From assembly GCF_003628445.1 (NCBI RefSeq), contig NZ_RBZO01000002.1:62001-126000 (forward strand): a DNA stretch of 64,000 bases, read 5' to 3'. A program made the position numbers and the translations under genes. The notes beneath the pieces were generated by a model, which did no database searches, was not told where the DNA came from, and saw only the letters and a program-made list of their open reading frames with translations. The DNA is from Oceanobacillus bengalensis (GTDB lineage Bacteria; Bacillota; Bacilli; Bacillales; Amphibacillaceae). This document shows positions 1 through 7,241 of the stretch, piece after piece. The stretch's first letter is position 1, and every line of letters begins with the position of its first letter.

Positions 1-131
1 TTATCAAGGAACAAATTGTTCAGTGATGTAAATTCTACGTAAATATTCCTTGCTATTTCGTTAAATATACGATAAAATAAATTAACTGAAAATTATGATA
101 TGTTGTTCAAAAAATTAGGTAGGTGGATTGG

Positions 132-575
132 ATGGTAACCGTTAAAATGCTAAAGCCTTACTACATTAAAACGGATAATGAATATGTCCGTATCGTGTTG
201 GCTTACCAGTACTTTTCCGTAGTAATTAAAGAAAAGGACTATCAATTTATTCCAATTGAAGCAAATGAAATTAGAATGAATCGTCGCACCCAAAAGGTGG
301 AAAATGTTGATGCTAGGTTTGCATTTCAAAATGGGAAAGAAGTTATTTATCTCACCATGGCCAAATTAATCACCCTCCCGGATTTCCTTCAGCAGCTACA
401 TTCTATCGTTGGCTCGTACTATATTCGTGAAGAAGAAGAAAGTATGGGTGAACATGGTATTGAAAGCGCAATCATCATTGAGCAGCTTGAGAGAATGAAT
501 GTGAGAAGATTGATTGATAAAGCACTGGATGAGCATGATGAAGCAGCATTCCATGAGTTAATAAAATATCTTTAA
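132..575 (+). CDS. IDEAL-domain protein
   Basis: Protein of about 147 residues. The last 35-40 residues read IDKALDEHDEAAFHELIKYL, which fits the IDEAL domain, a short C-terminal module found in several small Bacillaceae proteins of mostly unknown role. The N-terminal 100 residues are beta-rich and I do not recognise them. A GTG start at 123 is possible, but the ATG at 132 has AGGTGG ending 5 nt upstream, so I prefer it. The gene stands alone: a strong terminator follows directly and the next gene is on the opposite strand. Function unknown; a regulatory or adaptor role is only a guess. Confidence 0.75.
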   Translation: MVTVKMLKPYYIKTDNEYVRIVLAYQYFSVVIKEKDYQFIPIEANEIRMNRRTQKVENVDARFAFQNGKEVIYLTMAKLITLPDFLQQLHSIVGSYYIREEEESMGEHGIESAIIIEQLERMNVRRLIDKALDEHDEAAFHELIKYL

Positions 576-585
576 GAAAATTACC

Positions 586-620
586 AAAGAAGCAGTCAAA
601 ATCGGCTTGCTTCTTTTTTT
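586..620 (+). terminator. Rho-independent terminator
   Basis: Nine-base stem AAAGAAGCA / TGCTTCTTT followed by a run of T, ten bases after the stop codon of the IDEAL-domain gene. Confidence 0.85.
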
Positions 621-626
621 TGAAAA

Positions 627-1234
627 AAAGAGGCTGGGACAAAACTAAAACCTTCCAATCAAAAGACGAATATTATAGCATAGGAATCTCAGAATGTTAA
701 CTTTCTACAATTGAATGTTAGTTCATAGTTGATGTAAACTTCGGACTAATTTAATTCAGAATATCTTAAATCGGAGCAAGTCTCGCCGTCCGGGATCGCT
801 CCGGGCGGATGCTTTCCGCGGGCACGGCCTCAGCCCTCCTCGCGGAAAAAACGCCGCTGCGGGGTCTTCGGACACGTGCTATTCCCGCAGGAGTCACCGC
901 CCTCCACTCTCCCGTACTGGTGAGGTAGTACAATGCTTTTGACTTTCCATATCGCAGGAGATAATGGTTAGTAACTTAAACTCAGTGGAGGAAACACACG
1001 TAGACTCCTACGGGAGGATAGGCCTAGGTGAGACTACGTAGTGCGTTAGCACGAAGAAGGCTCACCAGCCGCCCGTGGAAGAGAAGTGTGTTTCCGGAAC
1101 GATTTGTTTTGCACAATACTGAATTTCACTAGTCAGCAGTTTATACGAAGTCCTCCATTAATTTGAATTTAATGGAGGACTTAAACTTATCGTTCGGATT
1201 TTCTTTACTAAATTTCTTTTTTCCCAGCCTCTTT
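627..1234. repeat. Inverted AAAGAGGCTGGGA ends around repeat copy A1
   Basis: AAAGAGGCTGGGA at 627-639 is matched exactly by its reverse complement at 1222-1234. The pair encloses family-A repeat copy 1. The AGGCTGGGAC motif is common in intergenic DNA of Gram-positive bacteria. A variant, AGGCTAGGAC, occurs at 27351-27360 just before repeat copy A3. The gap 621-1238 holds no gene that I can support. Confidence 0.7.
729..1150 (+). repeat. Dispersed repeat family A, copy 1
   Basis: About 420 bp, GC-richer than its surroundings. It carries the family hallmarks in order: the GCGGGCACGGCC arm, GGGTCTTCGGACACGTGCT, CCCGCAGGAGTC, a spacer, GTGGAGGAAACACACGTAG, GGTGAGACTACGTAGTGCG, and GTGTGTTTCCGGAACG. 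The left end TTGATGTAAAC and the right end GTTTATAC are the degenerate inverted termini of the family. The right flank contains a perfect 14-bp stem-loop at 1148-1182. Other copies are at 23517, 27415, 29562, 36914, 43911 and 55965. Boundaries are good to about 15 bp. Confidence 0.85.
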
Positions 1235-1238
1235 CACA

Positions 1239-3251
1239 TTATTTTTTGTAGTCCATTAATACATCAGTAACTTTTTGTACAGCAAGGCCAGATTCTTTAT
1301 TATGAGTGTCCTCTACTTGCATAGCAATTAAAATATCTTGGTCATCGGTTGGATATGCAACAAACCAACTATTCTCCTCACCAGATTCATCAAGTGTTTG
1401 CTTTAATTCCACGGTGCCTGTTTTCCCGGAAATCGGGAAATCCGCAGCTTGTGCTTTCTTTGCTGTTCCATCCGTTACGACTGCTCGGAGTGCGTCTTGG
1501 ATGATATCTACTTGCTCAGGAGTGATTAAACCTTCCTGTAACACCTGTGCCGTTTCTTCACTTGCCAAGAAAGTTGGTTTTATCATATTTCCATCATTTA
1601 AGAAAGAAGTATAGGCTGTTGCTAAGTGTATCGCAGTCATCAAGATTTCGCCTTGACCATAGCTTGTATTCGCTAGCAAAAGTTCATCATCTAAATTACC
1701 ACTATTGGATATTGATGATGCTGTAACGGCATAGCTGTATGGGAAATCAGCACCAAATCCAAACTGTTCTAAGCCACTTACAAATGCGTCAGCTCCCATT
1801 TCAACTGCTTGCATTGCAAAGTAAATATTATCTGAGCGAATAAGCGCGTCTTTTAAATCAACTGGACCGTTTGAAGTTGAGACTCTTGTTACTTCATAAT
1901 CTCCCCACTCTGGTCCCTTGCTCCACGTTAATCCATTAATTTCAAATCCCTCATTCGGATCGATTGTACCATTATGAAGTCCGATTGCTGCTGTAATTGG
2001 TTTAAATGCAGAGCCTGGAGCGACAGGAGTAACAATCCGATTAATTAATGGTTGATCTTCGTCGTTATCCCATTTTTCCCATATATCAGCTGATGTACCA
2101 TACAATATTTCGTTTGGATCGAAGGATGGGCTACTAACAAGTGCTAAGGTTTCACCTGTTTTTGGATTAATTGCAGCCGCTGTACCTGCATCATCTTGGT
2201 AGGAGTTGAATAATTTCTCTTGAACATTGATGTCGATCGTAAGTCTGATGTTTTCTCCATGTTTTACAGGTTTCTCAGCAAGTGTAATCTCATCATCTTC
2301 GTTTCCATTTGAAACATAGATTTTGATCCCTTGCTCGCCCTTAAGCTGTTCTTCATATAACCGCTCAAGTCCTCTAGCACCAATCAAATCATTCGCGCCA
2401 TACTTGCTTTCTTCAAATGTTTCGAAGTCATCTGCTTGGATTGTTCGTAAATAGCCTACGAGATGGGCAGCTGCTTCTCCTGCTGGATAAATACGACCGG
2501 TAGTCGTTCTTAGACCAATACCACCCACTTCTACTAAACTATTGATTAATGCTTCATCTGTTTTCGTGATTGTAGCAATCGGAACATTGAGATCTGGCTC
2601 AACCCAGCTTGCATTAAGTTTCTTATCAATACTTTCTACACTCATCCCAAGTAAGTTTGCAATTTTCTTCTTCGACTGTTCGACATCCCCGGTCATCTTT
2701 TCAGGCACAATTCCTACCTCAAATATTTCATCATTTAGTGCTAATGGCATTTCGTTACGATCGAAAATTACACCACGAGTAGGCGTAGTGGTGCTAAAAC
2801 GAATTTCAGCCCCATCTTTTATTTCTGGGAAAATAAACCCAGAATCCCAGTTAATAAACCAATTTTTCTCTTCTTCTTCGCCCTCTAGGGTAAGAGTTGC
2901 CTCGTAATCAAAGGAAATTGGCCCTGCAATTGTTTCCATACCTACAGAGAAAGGAATGGTAGCTGAACCTTCTTCAAAAGCAACTTCAATCGCTTCTTCC
3001 TCTATTGGTTCAAAAGCAATTTCGATATTCGTTGCCCCTATATCTTCATAGACATTCTGTGTTCTTTCAACGGAATCTGTAGCTGAAAAGGTCTCTTTCG
3101 CCTCGTTTGAGAAAAATCCATACATTTGTTCATAATTCTGCCCGTTCCAATCGTTTACGAAGGCCTCGAAACGGTCATTTGGTGTAGCTTGGTCGTCTGA
3201 ACAAGCCGTTAAAAAAATGACTAATAATAAGAATAAGCTGATTTTCTTCAA
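1239..3251 (-). CDS. pbpC: Class B penicillin-binding lipoprotein, PbpC/PBP3 type
   Basis: Transpeptidase of peptidoglycan synthesis, 670 aa, the same size as B. subtilis PbpC. The signal peptide ends in lipobox LTAC (Cys17), so it should be tethered to the outer face of the membrane. Residues 25-140 resemble the NTF2-like MecA_N domain, 150-320 the PBP dimerisation domain, and 340-665 the transpeptidase. Active-site motifs are SAFK (Ser414-Lys417), SDN (473-475) and KTG (610-612). The start is TTG, with GGAGG upstream. MecA_N proteins include low-affinity PBPs such as staphylococcal PBP2a; whether this one gives beta-lactam tolerance cannot be read from sequence. Monocistronic by appearance. 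Confidence 0.93.
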   Translation of the reverse strand: MKKISLFLLLVIFLTACSDDQATPNDRFEAFVNDWNGQNYEQMYGFFSNEAKETFSATDSVERTQNVYEDIGATNIEIAFEPIEEEAIEVAFEEGSATIPFSVGMETIAGPISFDYEATLTLEGEEEEKNWFINWDSGFIFPEIKDGAEIRFSTTTPTRGVIFDRNEMPLALNDEIFEVGIVPEKMTGDVEQSKKKIANLLGMSVESIDKKLNASWVEPDLNVPIATITKTDEALINSLVEVGGIGLRTTTGRIYPAGEAAAHLVGYLRTIQADDFETFEESKYGANDLIGARGLERLYEEQLKGEQGIKIYVSNGNEDDEITLAEKPVKHGENIRLTIDINVQEKLFNSYQDDAGTAAAINPKTGETLALVSSPSFDPNEILYGTSADIWEKWDNDEDQPLINRIVTPVAPGSAFKPITAAIGLHNGTIDPNEGFEINGLTWSKGPEWGDYEVTRVSTSNGPVDLKDALIRSDNIYFAMQAVEMGADAFVSGLEQFGFGADFPYSYAVTASSISNSGNLDDELLLANTSYGQGEILMTAIHLATAYTSFLNDGNMIKPTFLASEETAQVLQEGLITPEQVDIIQDALRAVVTDGTAKKAQAADFPISGKTGTVELKQTLDESGEENSWFVAYPTDDQDILIAMQVEDTHNKESGLAVQKVTDVLMDYKK

Positions 3252-3368
3252 CAGTTTGAACCTCCAATCGTGTTCTCTTCAGTATACCATGCCTAATTTG
3301 TGACTGCATAAAGGAAAAGTCACACTGTTTAATCACAGGTGACTTTGTTTAAATGTGTGTTTTCCCGA

Positions 3369-3517
3369 TGTCTAGCTCCAGCGCCCAACGACTAGTGGAC
3401 TTCCCTCACCCCCGTACAATAAGTCAACATCGATTTGCTTACGCTCACCGTGTTTCCTTTATCTCCTTCGGCTCATTCCAGCCCATACGTCGTTAAACGG
3501 GCGCTTGCACTTTTTTT
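3369..3517 (-). repeat. Dispersed repeat family B, copy 1
   Basis: About 150 bp starting just after the stop codon of the LCP gene. Read on the minus strand it opens with AAGTGCAAGCGCCC and closes with GGGCGCTGGAGCTAGACA, so the GCGCCC/GGGCGC ends can pair. The same opening follows the stops of crh (59759) and the yitT-like gene (61831). Confidence 0.75.
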
Positions 3518-3519
3518 TA

Positions 3520-4464
3520 TTACCTAGCTTCCATATGTTCATTGATTTCTGTTGTAATGCGACCGAATTCTTCATCAGGAACAACATAGTAGTATATACC
3601 GCCAATTAATTGACCGTTTCCGCTAATTTTCATTGTCTCAATGTTCTTACGTGTACCAATGTAATCGGTAAACAATGTTTGTATTCGATTCATGTCTAAG
3701 TCGGTTTGAACGTTGCCACCGAGAATTTCCAGCATATCACCAAATTTAGTAATACTAGAGAAACTAGCAGCTTCATCGATCGCTGCAGCAATTACTTTAC
3801 GTTGTCTTTCGGTTCGTCCGAAATCGCCATTTGGGTCTTGTTTACGCATGCGAATGTAACTTAGTGCTTCTTTACCATCTAAATGAATATTGCCTTCTTG
3901 GAAAGTTGTTCCGTCTTGGGTAAATGCCAAGTCATTTTGAACAGTGACACCACCGAGGGCATCAATTCCTTGTTGGAATCCTTCCATATTGACCCTACCG
4001 TATACATGGATTGGAACATTGAATGTTTCTTCAACTGTCTGGACAGATAAATCCGTTCCGCCAAAAGCGTAGGAGTGGTTAATCTTATCCATTCCGCGAC
4101 CAGGAATATTCACATATGTGTCCCTTGGAATACTTAGCATAAGCATGGAGTTTGTATTCGGATTGAGAGATAATAAAATCATTGTATCGGAACGACCACG
4201 ATCACCCGCGCGTTCATCAACTCCTAATAAAAGTGCGTTAATGGAATCCTTCTCTTTAAAACGATTTGAAATTTCAGTTTGTCGTTCTGGATTATTGTTT
4301 CTTTCTAGTGGACTATGCATCGTTTCAACAGTGTTACCAACTTGATTCCATAAATAAAAAAGGGTTCCACCAATTATTAGGATAATTGCAAGGATAATCC
4401 CCCCAACCCAATATGGCCATTTACGTTTTTTCTTTGTGTTTCTTTTGTTTGATCTAGAATCCAC
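3520..4464 (-). CDS. LytR-CpsA-Psr (LCP) family wall-polymer ligase, TagU type
   Basis: LCP proteins transfer teichoic acid or other anionic polymers from a lipid carrier to peptidoglycan. The protein is 314 aa. It has a basic cytoplasmic N-terminus, one membrane segment at about residues 18-41, then an extracellular LCP domain with the conserved acidic and arginine-rich motifs LLLGVDERAGDRGRSDT, LSIPRDTYVNIPG and RMRKQDPNGDFGRTERQR. The start is GTG with AAAGGAG upstream. B. subtilis has three partly redundant members (TagT, TagU, TagV), and I cannot say which is the true orthologue. Confidence 0.92.
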   Translation of the reverse strand: MDSRSNKRNTKKKRKWPYWVGGIILAIILIIGGTLFYLWNQVGNTVETMHSPLERNNNPERQTEISNRFKEKDSINALLLGVDERAGDRGRSDTMILLSLNPNTNSMLMLSIPRDTYVNIPGRGMDKINHSYAFGGTDLSVQTVEETFNVPIHVYGRVNMEGFQQGIDALGGVTVQNDLAFTQDGTTFQEGNIHLDGKEALSYIRMRKQDPNGDFGRTERQRKVIAAAIDEAASFSSITKFGDMLEILGGNVQTDLDMNRIQTLFTDYIGTRKNIETMKISGNGQLIGGIYYYVVPDEEFGRITTEINEHMEAR

Positions 4465-4667
4465 TCTCGTATCTCCTTTAATTTCCTTTTCCTAACAAAT
4501 TTTGTCTGATACTGTATAAAAATAACATATCTTGTCTAGATTATAATCGAATTAGAATAGATAGTCTATGGACTTCTTGCAATTTTTTCATTATTTAATC
4601 GTATGATAAAGGTTGTCTCCACCTTATCTTGTGTAATTAATGAAATGTTAAACAGATTTTTTCAGGC

Positions 4668-4700
4668 AAAAAAAAGAGGCGTGTAGAAAACTGCCTCTTC
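4668..4700 (-). terminator. Terminator of the sortase gene
   Basis: On the minus strand AAGAGGC, an 11-nt loop and GCCTCTT are followed by eight T, starting 16 nt after the sortase stop. Confidence 0.85.
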
Positions 4701-4715
4701 AATGGTTGTATTCAT

Positions 4716-5336
4716 TTACTCCTCTTCTACCGGAAGTGCTGTAAGAATATAGCGATCAGGTGCATCTCCAATAAAATCGAATGGATAGCATGTTGTAACG
4801 GTTAAGACTTCTTTTCCTTGTGGGCGAATAATGGTACGGTCATCTGCATCAACGATTTGTGTTTTTGTAATCTCGTAGGAGAATTCCCCATGCGGAAGTT
4901 TTATTGTAAAAATATCACCAATCTCTAATTCACCCATTCTTCGGAAAACAGTATCACGATGTCCAGAGAGAACGATTTGTTCTCCTTGCCTAGGGTGTGC
5001 CGTTCCTTTGTAATGACCAACACCTCGTGCAAGATCATCTTCATCCGTTCCCTCCACAATCGCAAGGTCTTCCCCTAATTTGGGGATATGTAGAACACCG
5101 ACTGTTTCACCAGTAGCAGGAGAAAAGGATTCCGCCTCTTCTAATGAGGAATCTGAAGAAGAAGCTGACACTGTTTTTGAGTGTAAAGAAAGTTCTTCGC
5201 CATCATCATCTTCTAACAATGCCTTTGCTTCAGCCAAACTATCTTTTTGCGCCTTCTCTGTTGCGAACCATTGATACCCACCAAAAGCTAAGAAAAATAC
5301 TCCAGCAGAAATTAATAGGATGGAAAACTTTTTCAT
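4716..5336 (-). CDS. srtD: Class D sortase
   Basis: Membrane-anchored transpeptidase that cleaves LPXT-type sorting signals and joins the protein to the cell wall. It has 206 aa, an N-terminal signal anchor (residues 4-22), an acidic and serine-rich linker (40-75), then the sortase barrel. The catalytic residues are visible: His126 in SGHRDT, Cys183 in TTCYPF, Arg195 in DRYIL. The short form and TTCYPF fit class D (YhcS-like). It is divergent from the tasA cluster, which contains a protein with an LPSTA sorting signal (8649-9302), the obvious local substrate. A SinR-type box lies about 100 bp upstream of the start. Symbol by class, not by proven orthology. Confidence 0.92.
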   Translation of the reverse strand: MKKFSILLISAGVFFLAFGGYQWFATEKAQKDSLAEAKALLEDDDGEELSLHSKTVSASSSDSSLEEAESFSPATGETVGVLHIPKLGEDLAIVEGTDEDDLARGVGHYKGTAHPRQGEQIVLSGHRDTVFRRMGELEIGDIFTIKLPHGEFSYEITKTQIVDADDRTIIRPQGKEVLTVTTCYPFDFIGDAPDRYILTALPVEEE

Positions 5337-5438
5337 TTGGGAAATCTCCTTATTACTTACAATTTATATAAAGTATATACATTATAGACAGTTGAATCAA
5401 TAAAATATTCAATTAATAATATTAATTATGATGTTTGC

Positions 5439-5445
5439 GTTCTTT
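5439..5445 (+). promoter_or_regulatory. SinR-type box GTTCTTT
   Basis: Exact match to the SinR half-site consensus GTTCTYT. It lies in the divergent gap nearer the sortase, about 55 bp upstream of a TATAAT (minus strand, 5381-5386) that could serve srtD. One-mismatch relatives lie at 5512-5518 (GTTCTTA) and 5482-5488. The gap 5337-5781 otherwise holds regulatory DNA and a doubtful leader ORF. Confidence 0.55.
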
Positions 5446-5586
5446 ATAAAGATTTAAATAAAATGAAAAACTAAGTATTGCAAAGAATTAATGAGTAAAT
5501 TAAAGGGATTTGTTCTTAATAACGTAAAAACGGCTGAATTTGAAGTTTTTCTAAATATGAAAAATGTCCTATACTCCAATTATGTT

Positions 5587-5623
5587 GTTCTTTATAACAA
5601 ACGAAATTGTTTTAAAAGAGAAC
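5587..5623. promoter_or_regulatory. Inverted pair of SinR boxes upstream of tasA
   Basis: GTTCTTT at 5587-5593 faces AGAGAAC at 5617-5623 (GTTCTCT on the minus strand). Both match SinR consensus GTTCTYT exactly. The DNA between them is itself partly symmetric (AACAAA / TTGTT). A possible -10 (TATACA, about 5634) lies just downstream, so binding would cover the promoter. B. subtilis SinR represses the tapA operon through comparable boxes, and sinR is only 4 kb away here. Confidence 0.75.
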
Positions 5624-5654
5624 AAATGTGGATTATACATACGGAAGGAGGCAA

Positions 5655-5717
5655 TTGAACGCTTCTAAGTCTAACAATGTTGAGAAGAAGTGGATAGGGA
5701 AGATGTCCTATCGATAG
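5655..5717 (+). CDS. Doubtful 20-residue leader ORF before tasA
   Basis: A near-perfect ribosome binding site, AAGGAGG at 5645-5651, has no known gene behind it. The first in-frame start is TTG at 5655, opening LNASKSNNVEKKWIGKMSYR and stopping at 5717. The 3-nt spacing is short. The segment also folds (GATAGG / CCTATC, about 5694-5713). It could be a leader peptide, a remnant, or chance. Confidence 0.22.
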   Translation: MNASKSNNVEKKWIGKMSYR

Positions 5718-5781
5718 CAATTGTTATTAGTATGTAAGAAATGGCTTTATTAAAAAATTATATTTTGGGAGGAATTCGATT

Positions 5782-6483
5782 ATGAGTCTTAAAAAGAAAT
5801 TAGGTATGGGTGTAGCATCAGCGGTATTGGGTGTTTCATTAATTGGTGGAGGAACGTTTGCATATTTTAGTGATACTGCAGCACAATCAAATACATTTGC
5901 ATCAGGAACAATTCAATTGGATGTTGATCCAACTGTACAAGTACCGATGAATAATTTAAAACCAGGTGACTGGATGCCAAGATCGTTTGAATTACAAAAC
6001 AATGGAACATTGGATATGAAATATGTTGATCTTAAAACTAATTATACAGTAACAAAAGATGGTGAGCCTGTTGGTTCTACATTAGAAGATAAATATGCAG
6101 AACAACTGTATGTTCAATTCCTTAAGAACACAACTGGTGATGAAGATTACGAAGTTCTTTTTGAAGTGTCTTTAAAGGATTTACGTGATTTAACTCCAGA
6201 AGATTTAGCTACCAAGGTTGATATTGAAAGGATTATGACAGAAGAAGGTTACGATTATTGGGAATGGATTATTTGGCCAATCTTCGGTAAATGGGTAACT
6301 GTAGATCCTGTATTTGAAAATGTTCCTGAAGAAATAACAGGAATTGCTGCTGGCGAAAAAGCTGACTTTGATGTTCAATTTAGATTTAATGACACAGGAG
6401 AAGCTCAAAATGATCTTCAAAATCTTGATTTAGAACTTGAATGGACATTTGAAGGATTCCAAACTGATGGAGAAGAAAAATAA
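5782..6483 (+). CDS. tasA: TasA/CalY-family matrix fibre protein 1
   Basis: Secreted protein of the TasA/camelysin family, which builds the protein fibres of Bacillus biofilms. It has 233 aa. The signal peptide has the h-region VASAVLGVSLIGGGTFA followed by AYFSDT, the typical SipW-processed context. The mature part starts with a beta-rich region carrying NNLKPGDWMPRSFELQNNG, a motif shared with the wall-anchored protein at 8649. It has an unusual tryptophan-rich insert (YWEWIIWPIFGKWV) near residue 155 and a C-terminal ELEWTFEGFQT shared with its neighbour. The ATG follows GGGAGG. It heads the cluster, behind SinR-type boxes. The family call is secure; assignment as the direct TasA orthologue rather than CalY is less so. 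Confidence 0.9.
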   Translation: MSLKKKLGMGVASAVLGVSLIGGGTFAYFSDTAAQSNTFASGTIQLDVDPTVQVPMNNLKPGDWMPRSFELQNNGTLDMKYVDLKTNYTVTKDGEPVGSTLEDKYAEQLYVQFLKNTTGDEDYEVLFEVSLKDLRDLTPEDLATKVDIERIMTEEGYDYWEWIIWPIFGKWVTVDPVFENVPEEITGIAAGEKADFDVQFRFNDTGEAQNDLQNLDLELEWTFEGFQTDGEEK

Positions 6484-6555
6484 GAATTTCTTAAACGGGA
6501 AGGCGAGTTAACTCGTCTTCCATTCATACATATCTAAACATTAGGAGGGATTCCC

Positions 6556-7113
6556 TTGAGTTGGAAGAAGAATATTGCAATGGGAATGGCTACTGGATTA
6601 ATAGGCATGGCATTGGTTAGTGGTGGAACGGTTGCGTATTTTAGTGATACGGAAGTAACTACTAACAAAATTGTATCAGGAACATTGGATTTAGGTGTTA
6701 CAGAGGTTAATGATGAAGGAATACTTTTTGAATTTGAAAATAAAATGCCTGGAGATACTTTTGATTATACCTTTCAATTATCAAATGATGGTTCATTAGA
6801 AATTGGAGATGTCAAACTCATCTCGAATTATAAAGTAAATGATGAAGAAGCGAGTGAAAACGACTTTGGAAGTCAAATAATTATAAAAGCATTGAAAGTA
6901 AATGATACTAGCGTTTTGGAAGAAAACGAAAATATTACTTTGTATGACATTGTAGATAATCCAACAGTGTTAATCGAAAATTTCGGTGCTGATAAAAATA
7001 TAGATGTTTATGTGGAATTTGAATTTATGAAAACGAATGAAAAGCAAAACCAATATCAAGGGAATTCATTAGAGTTAGTCTGGACCTTTGAAGCAATGCA
7101 AACAGATAACTAA
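6556..7113 (+). CDS. TasA/CalY-family matrix fibre protein 2
   Basis: Paralogue of the preceding gene, 185 aa, 70 bp downstream. It starts with TTG (AGGAGG ten bases upstream). It has the same signal-peptide pattern (MGMATGLIGMALVSGGTVAYFSDT) and the closing LELVWTFEAMQT. It is shorter because it lacks the tryptophan-rich insert. NKMPGDTFDYTFQLSNDG takes the place of the KPGDW motif. Probably a minor or accessory subunit of the same fibre, processed by the SipW encoded two genes on. No terminator separates it from the first copy. Confidence 0.88.
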   Translation: MSWKKNIAMGMATGLIGMALVSGGTVAYFSDTEVTTNKIVSGTLDLGVTEVNDEGILFEFENKMPGDTFDYTFQLSNDGSLEIGDVKLISNYKVNDEEASENDFGSQIIIKALKVNDTSVLEENENITLYDIVDNPTVLIENFGADKNIDVYVEFEFMKTNEKQNQYQGNSLELVWTFEAMQTDN

Positions 7114-7241
7114 GTCTTCAGGGACTTATTCTATTGGACTATATTGTGTGTAGTCCTAAGAGTCTTACAAGATAATGTTTTTAGGAATACACATAAATAA
7201 TCTGTATAACTAGTGATCCCATAAAAAGGACGGAGATACAA

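Noticed and set aside
9-21. GAACAAATTGTTC palindrome as a LexA or SinR site
   Set aside because: The 5-nt centre does not fit GAAC-N4-GTTC, and it is not GTTCTYT; the neighbouring gene gives no hint.
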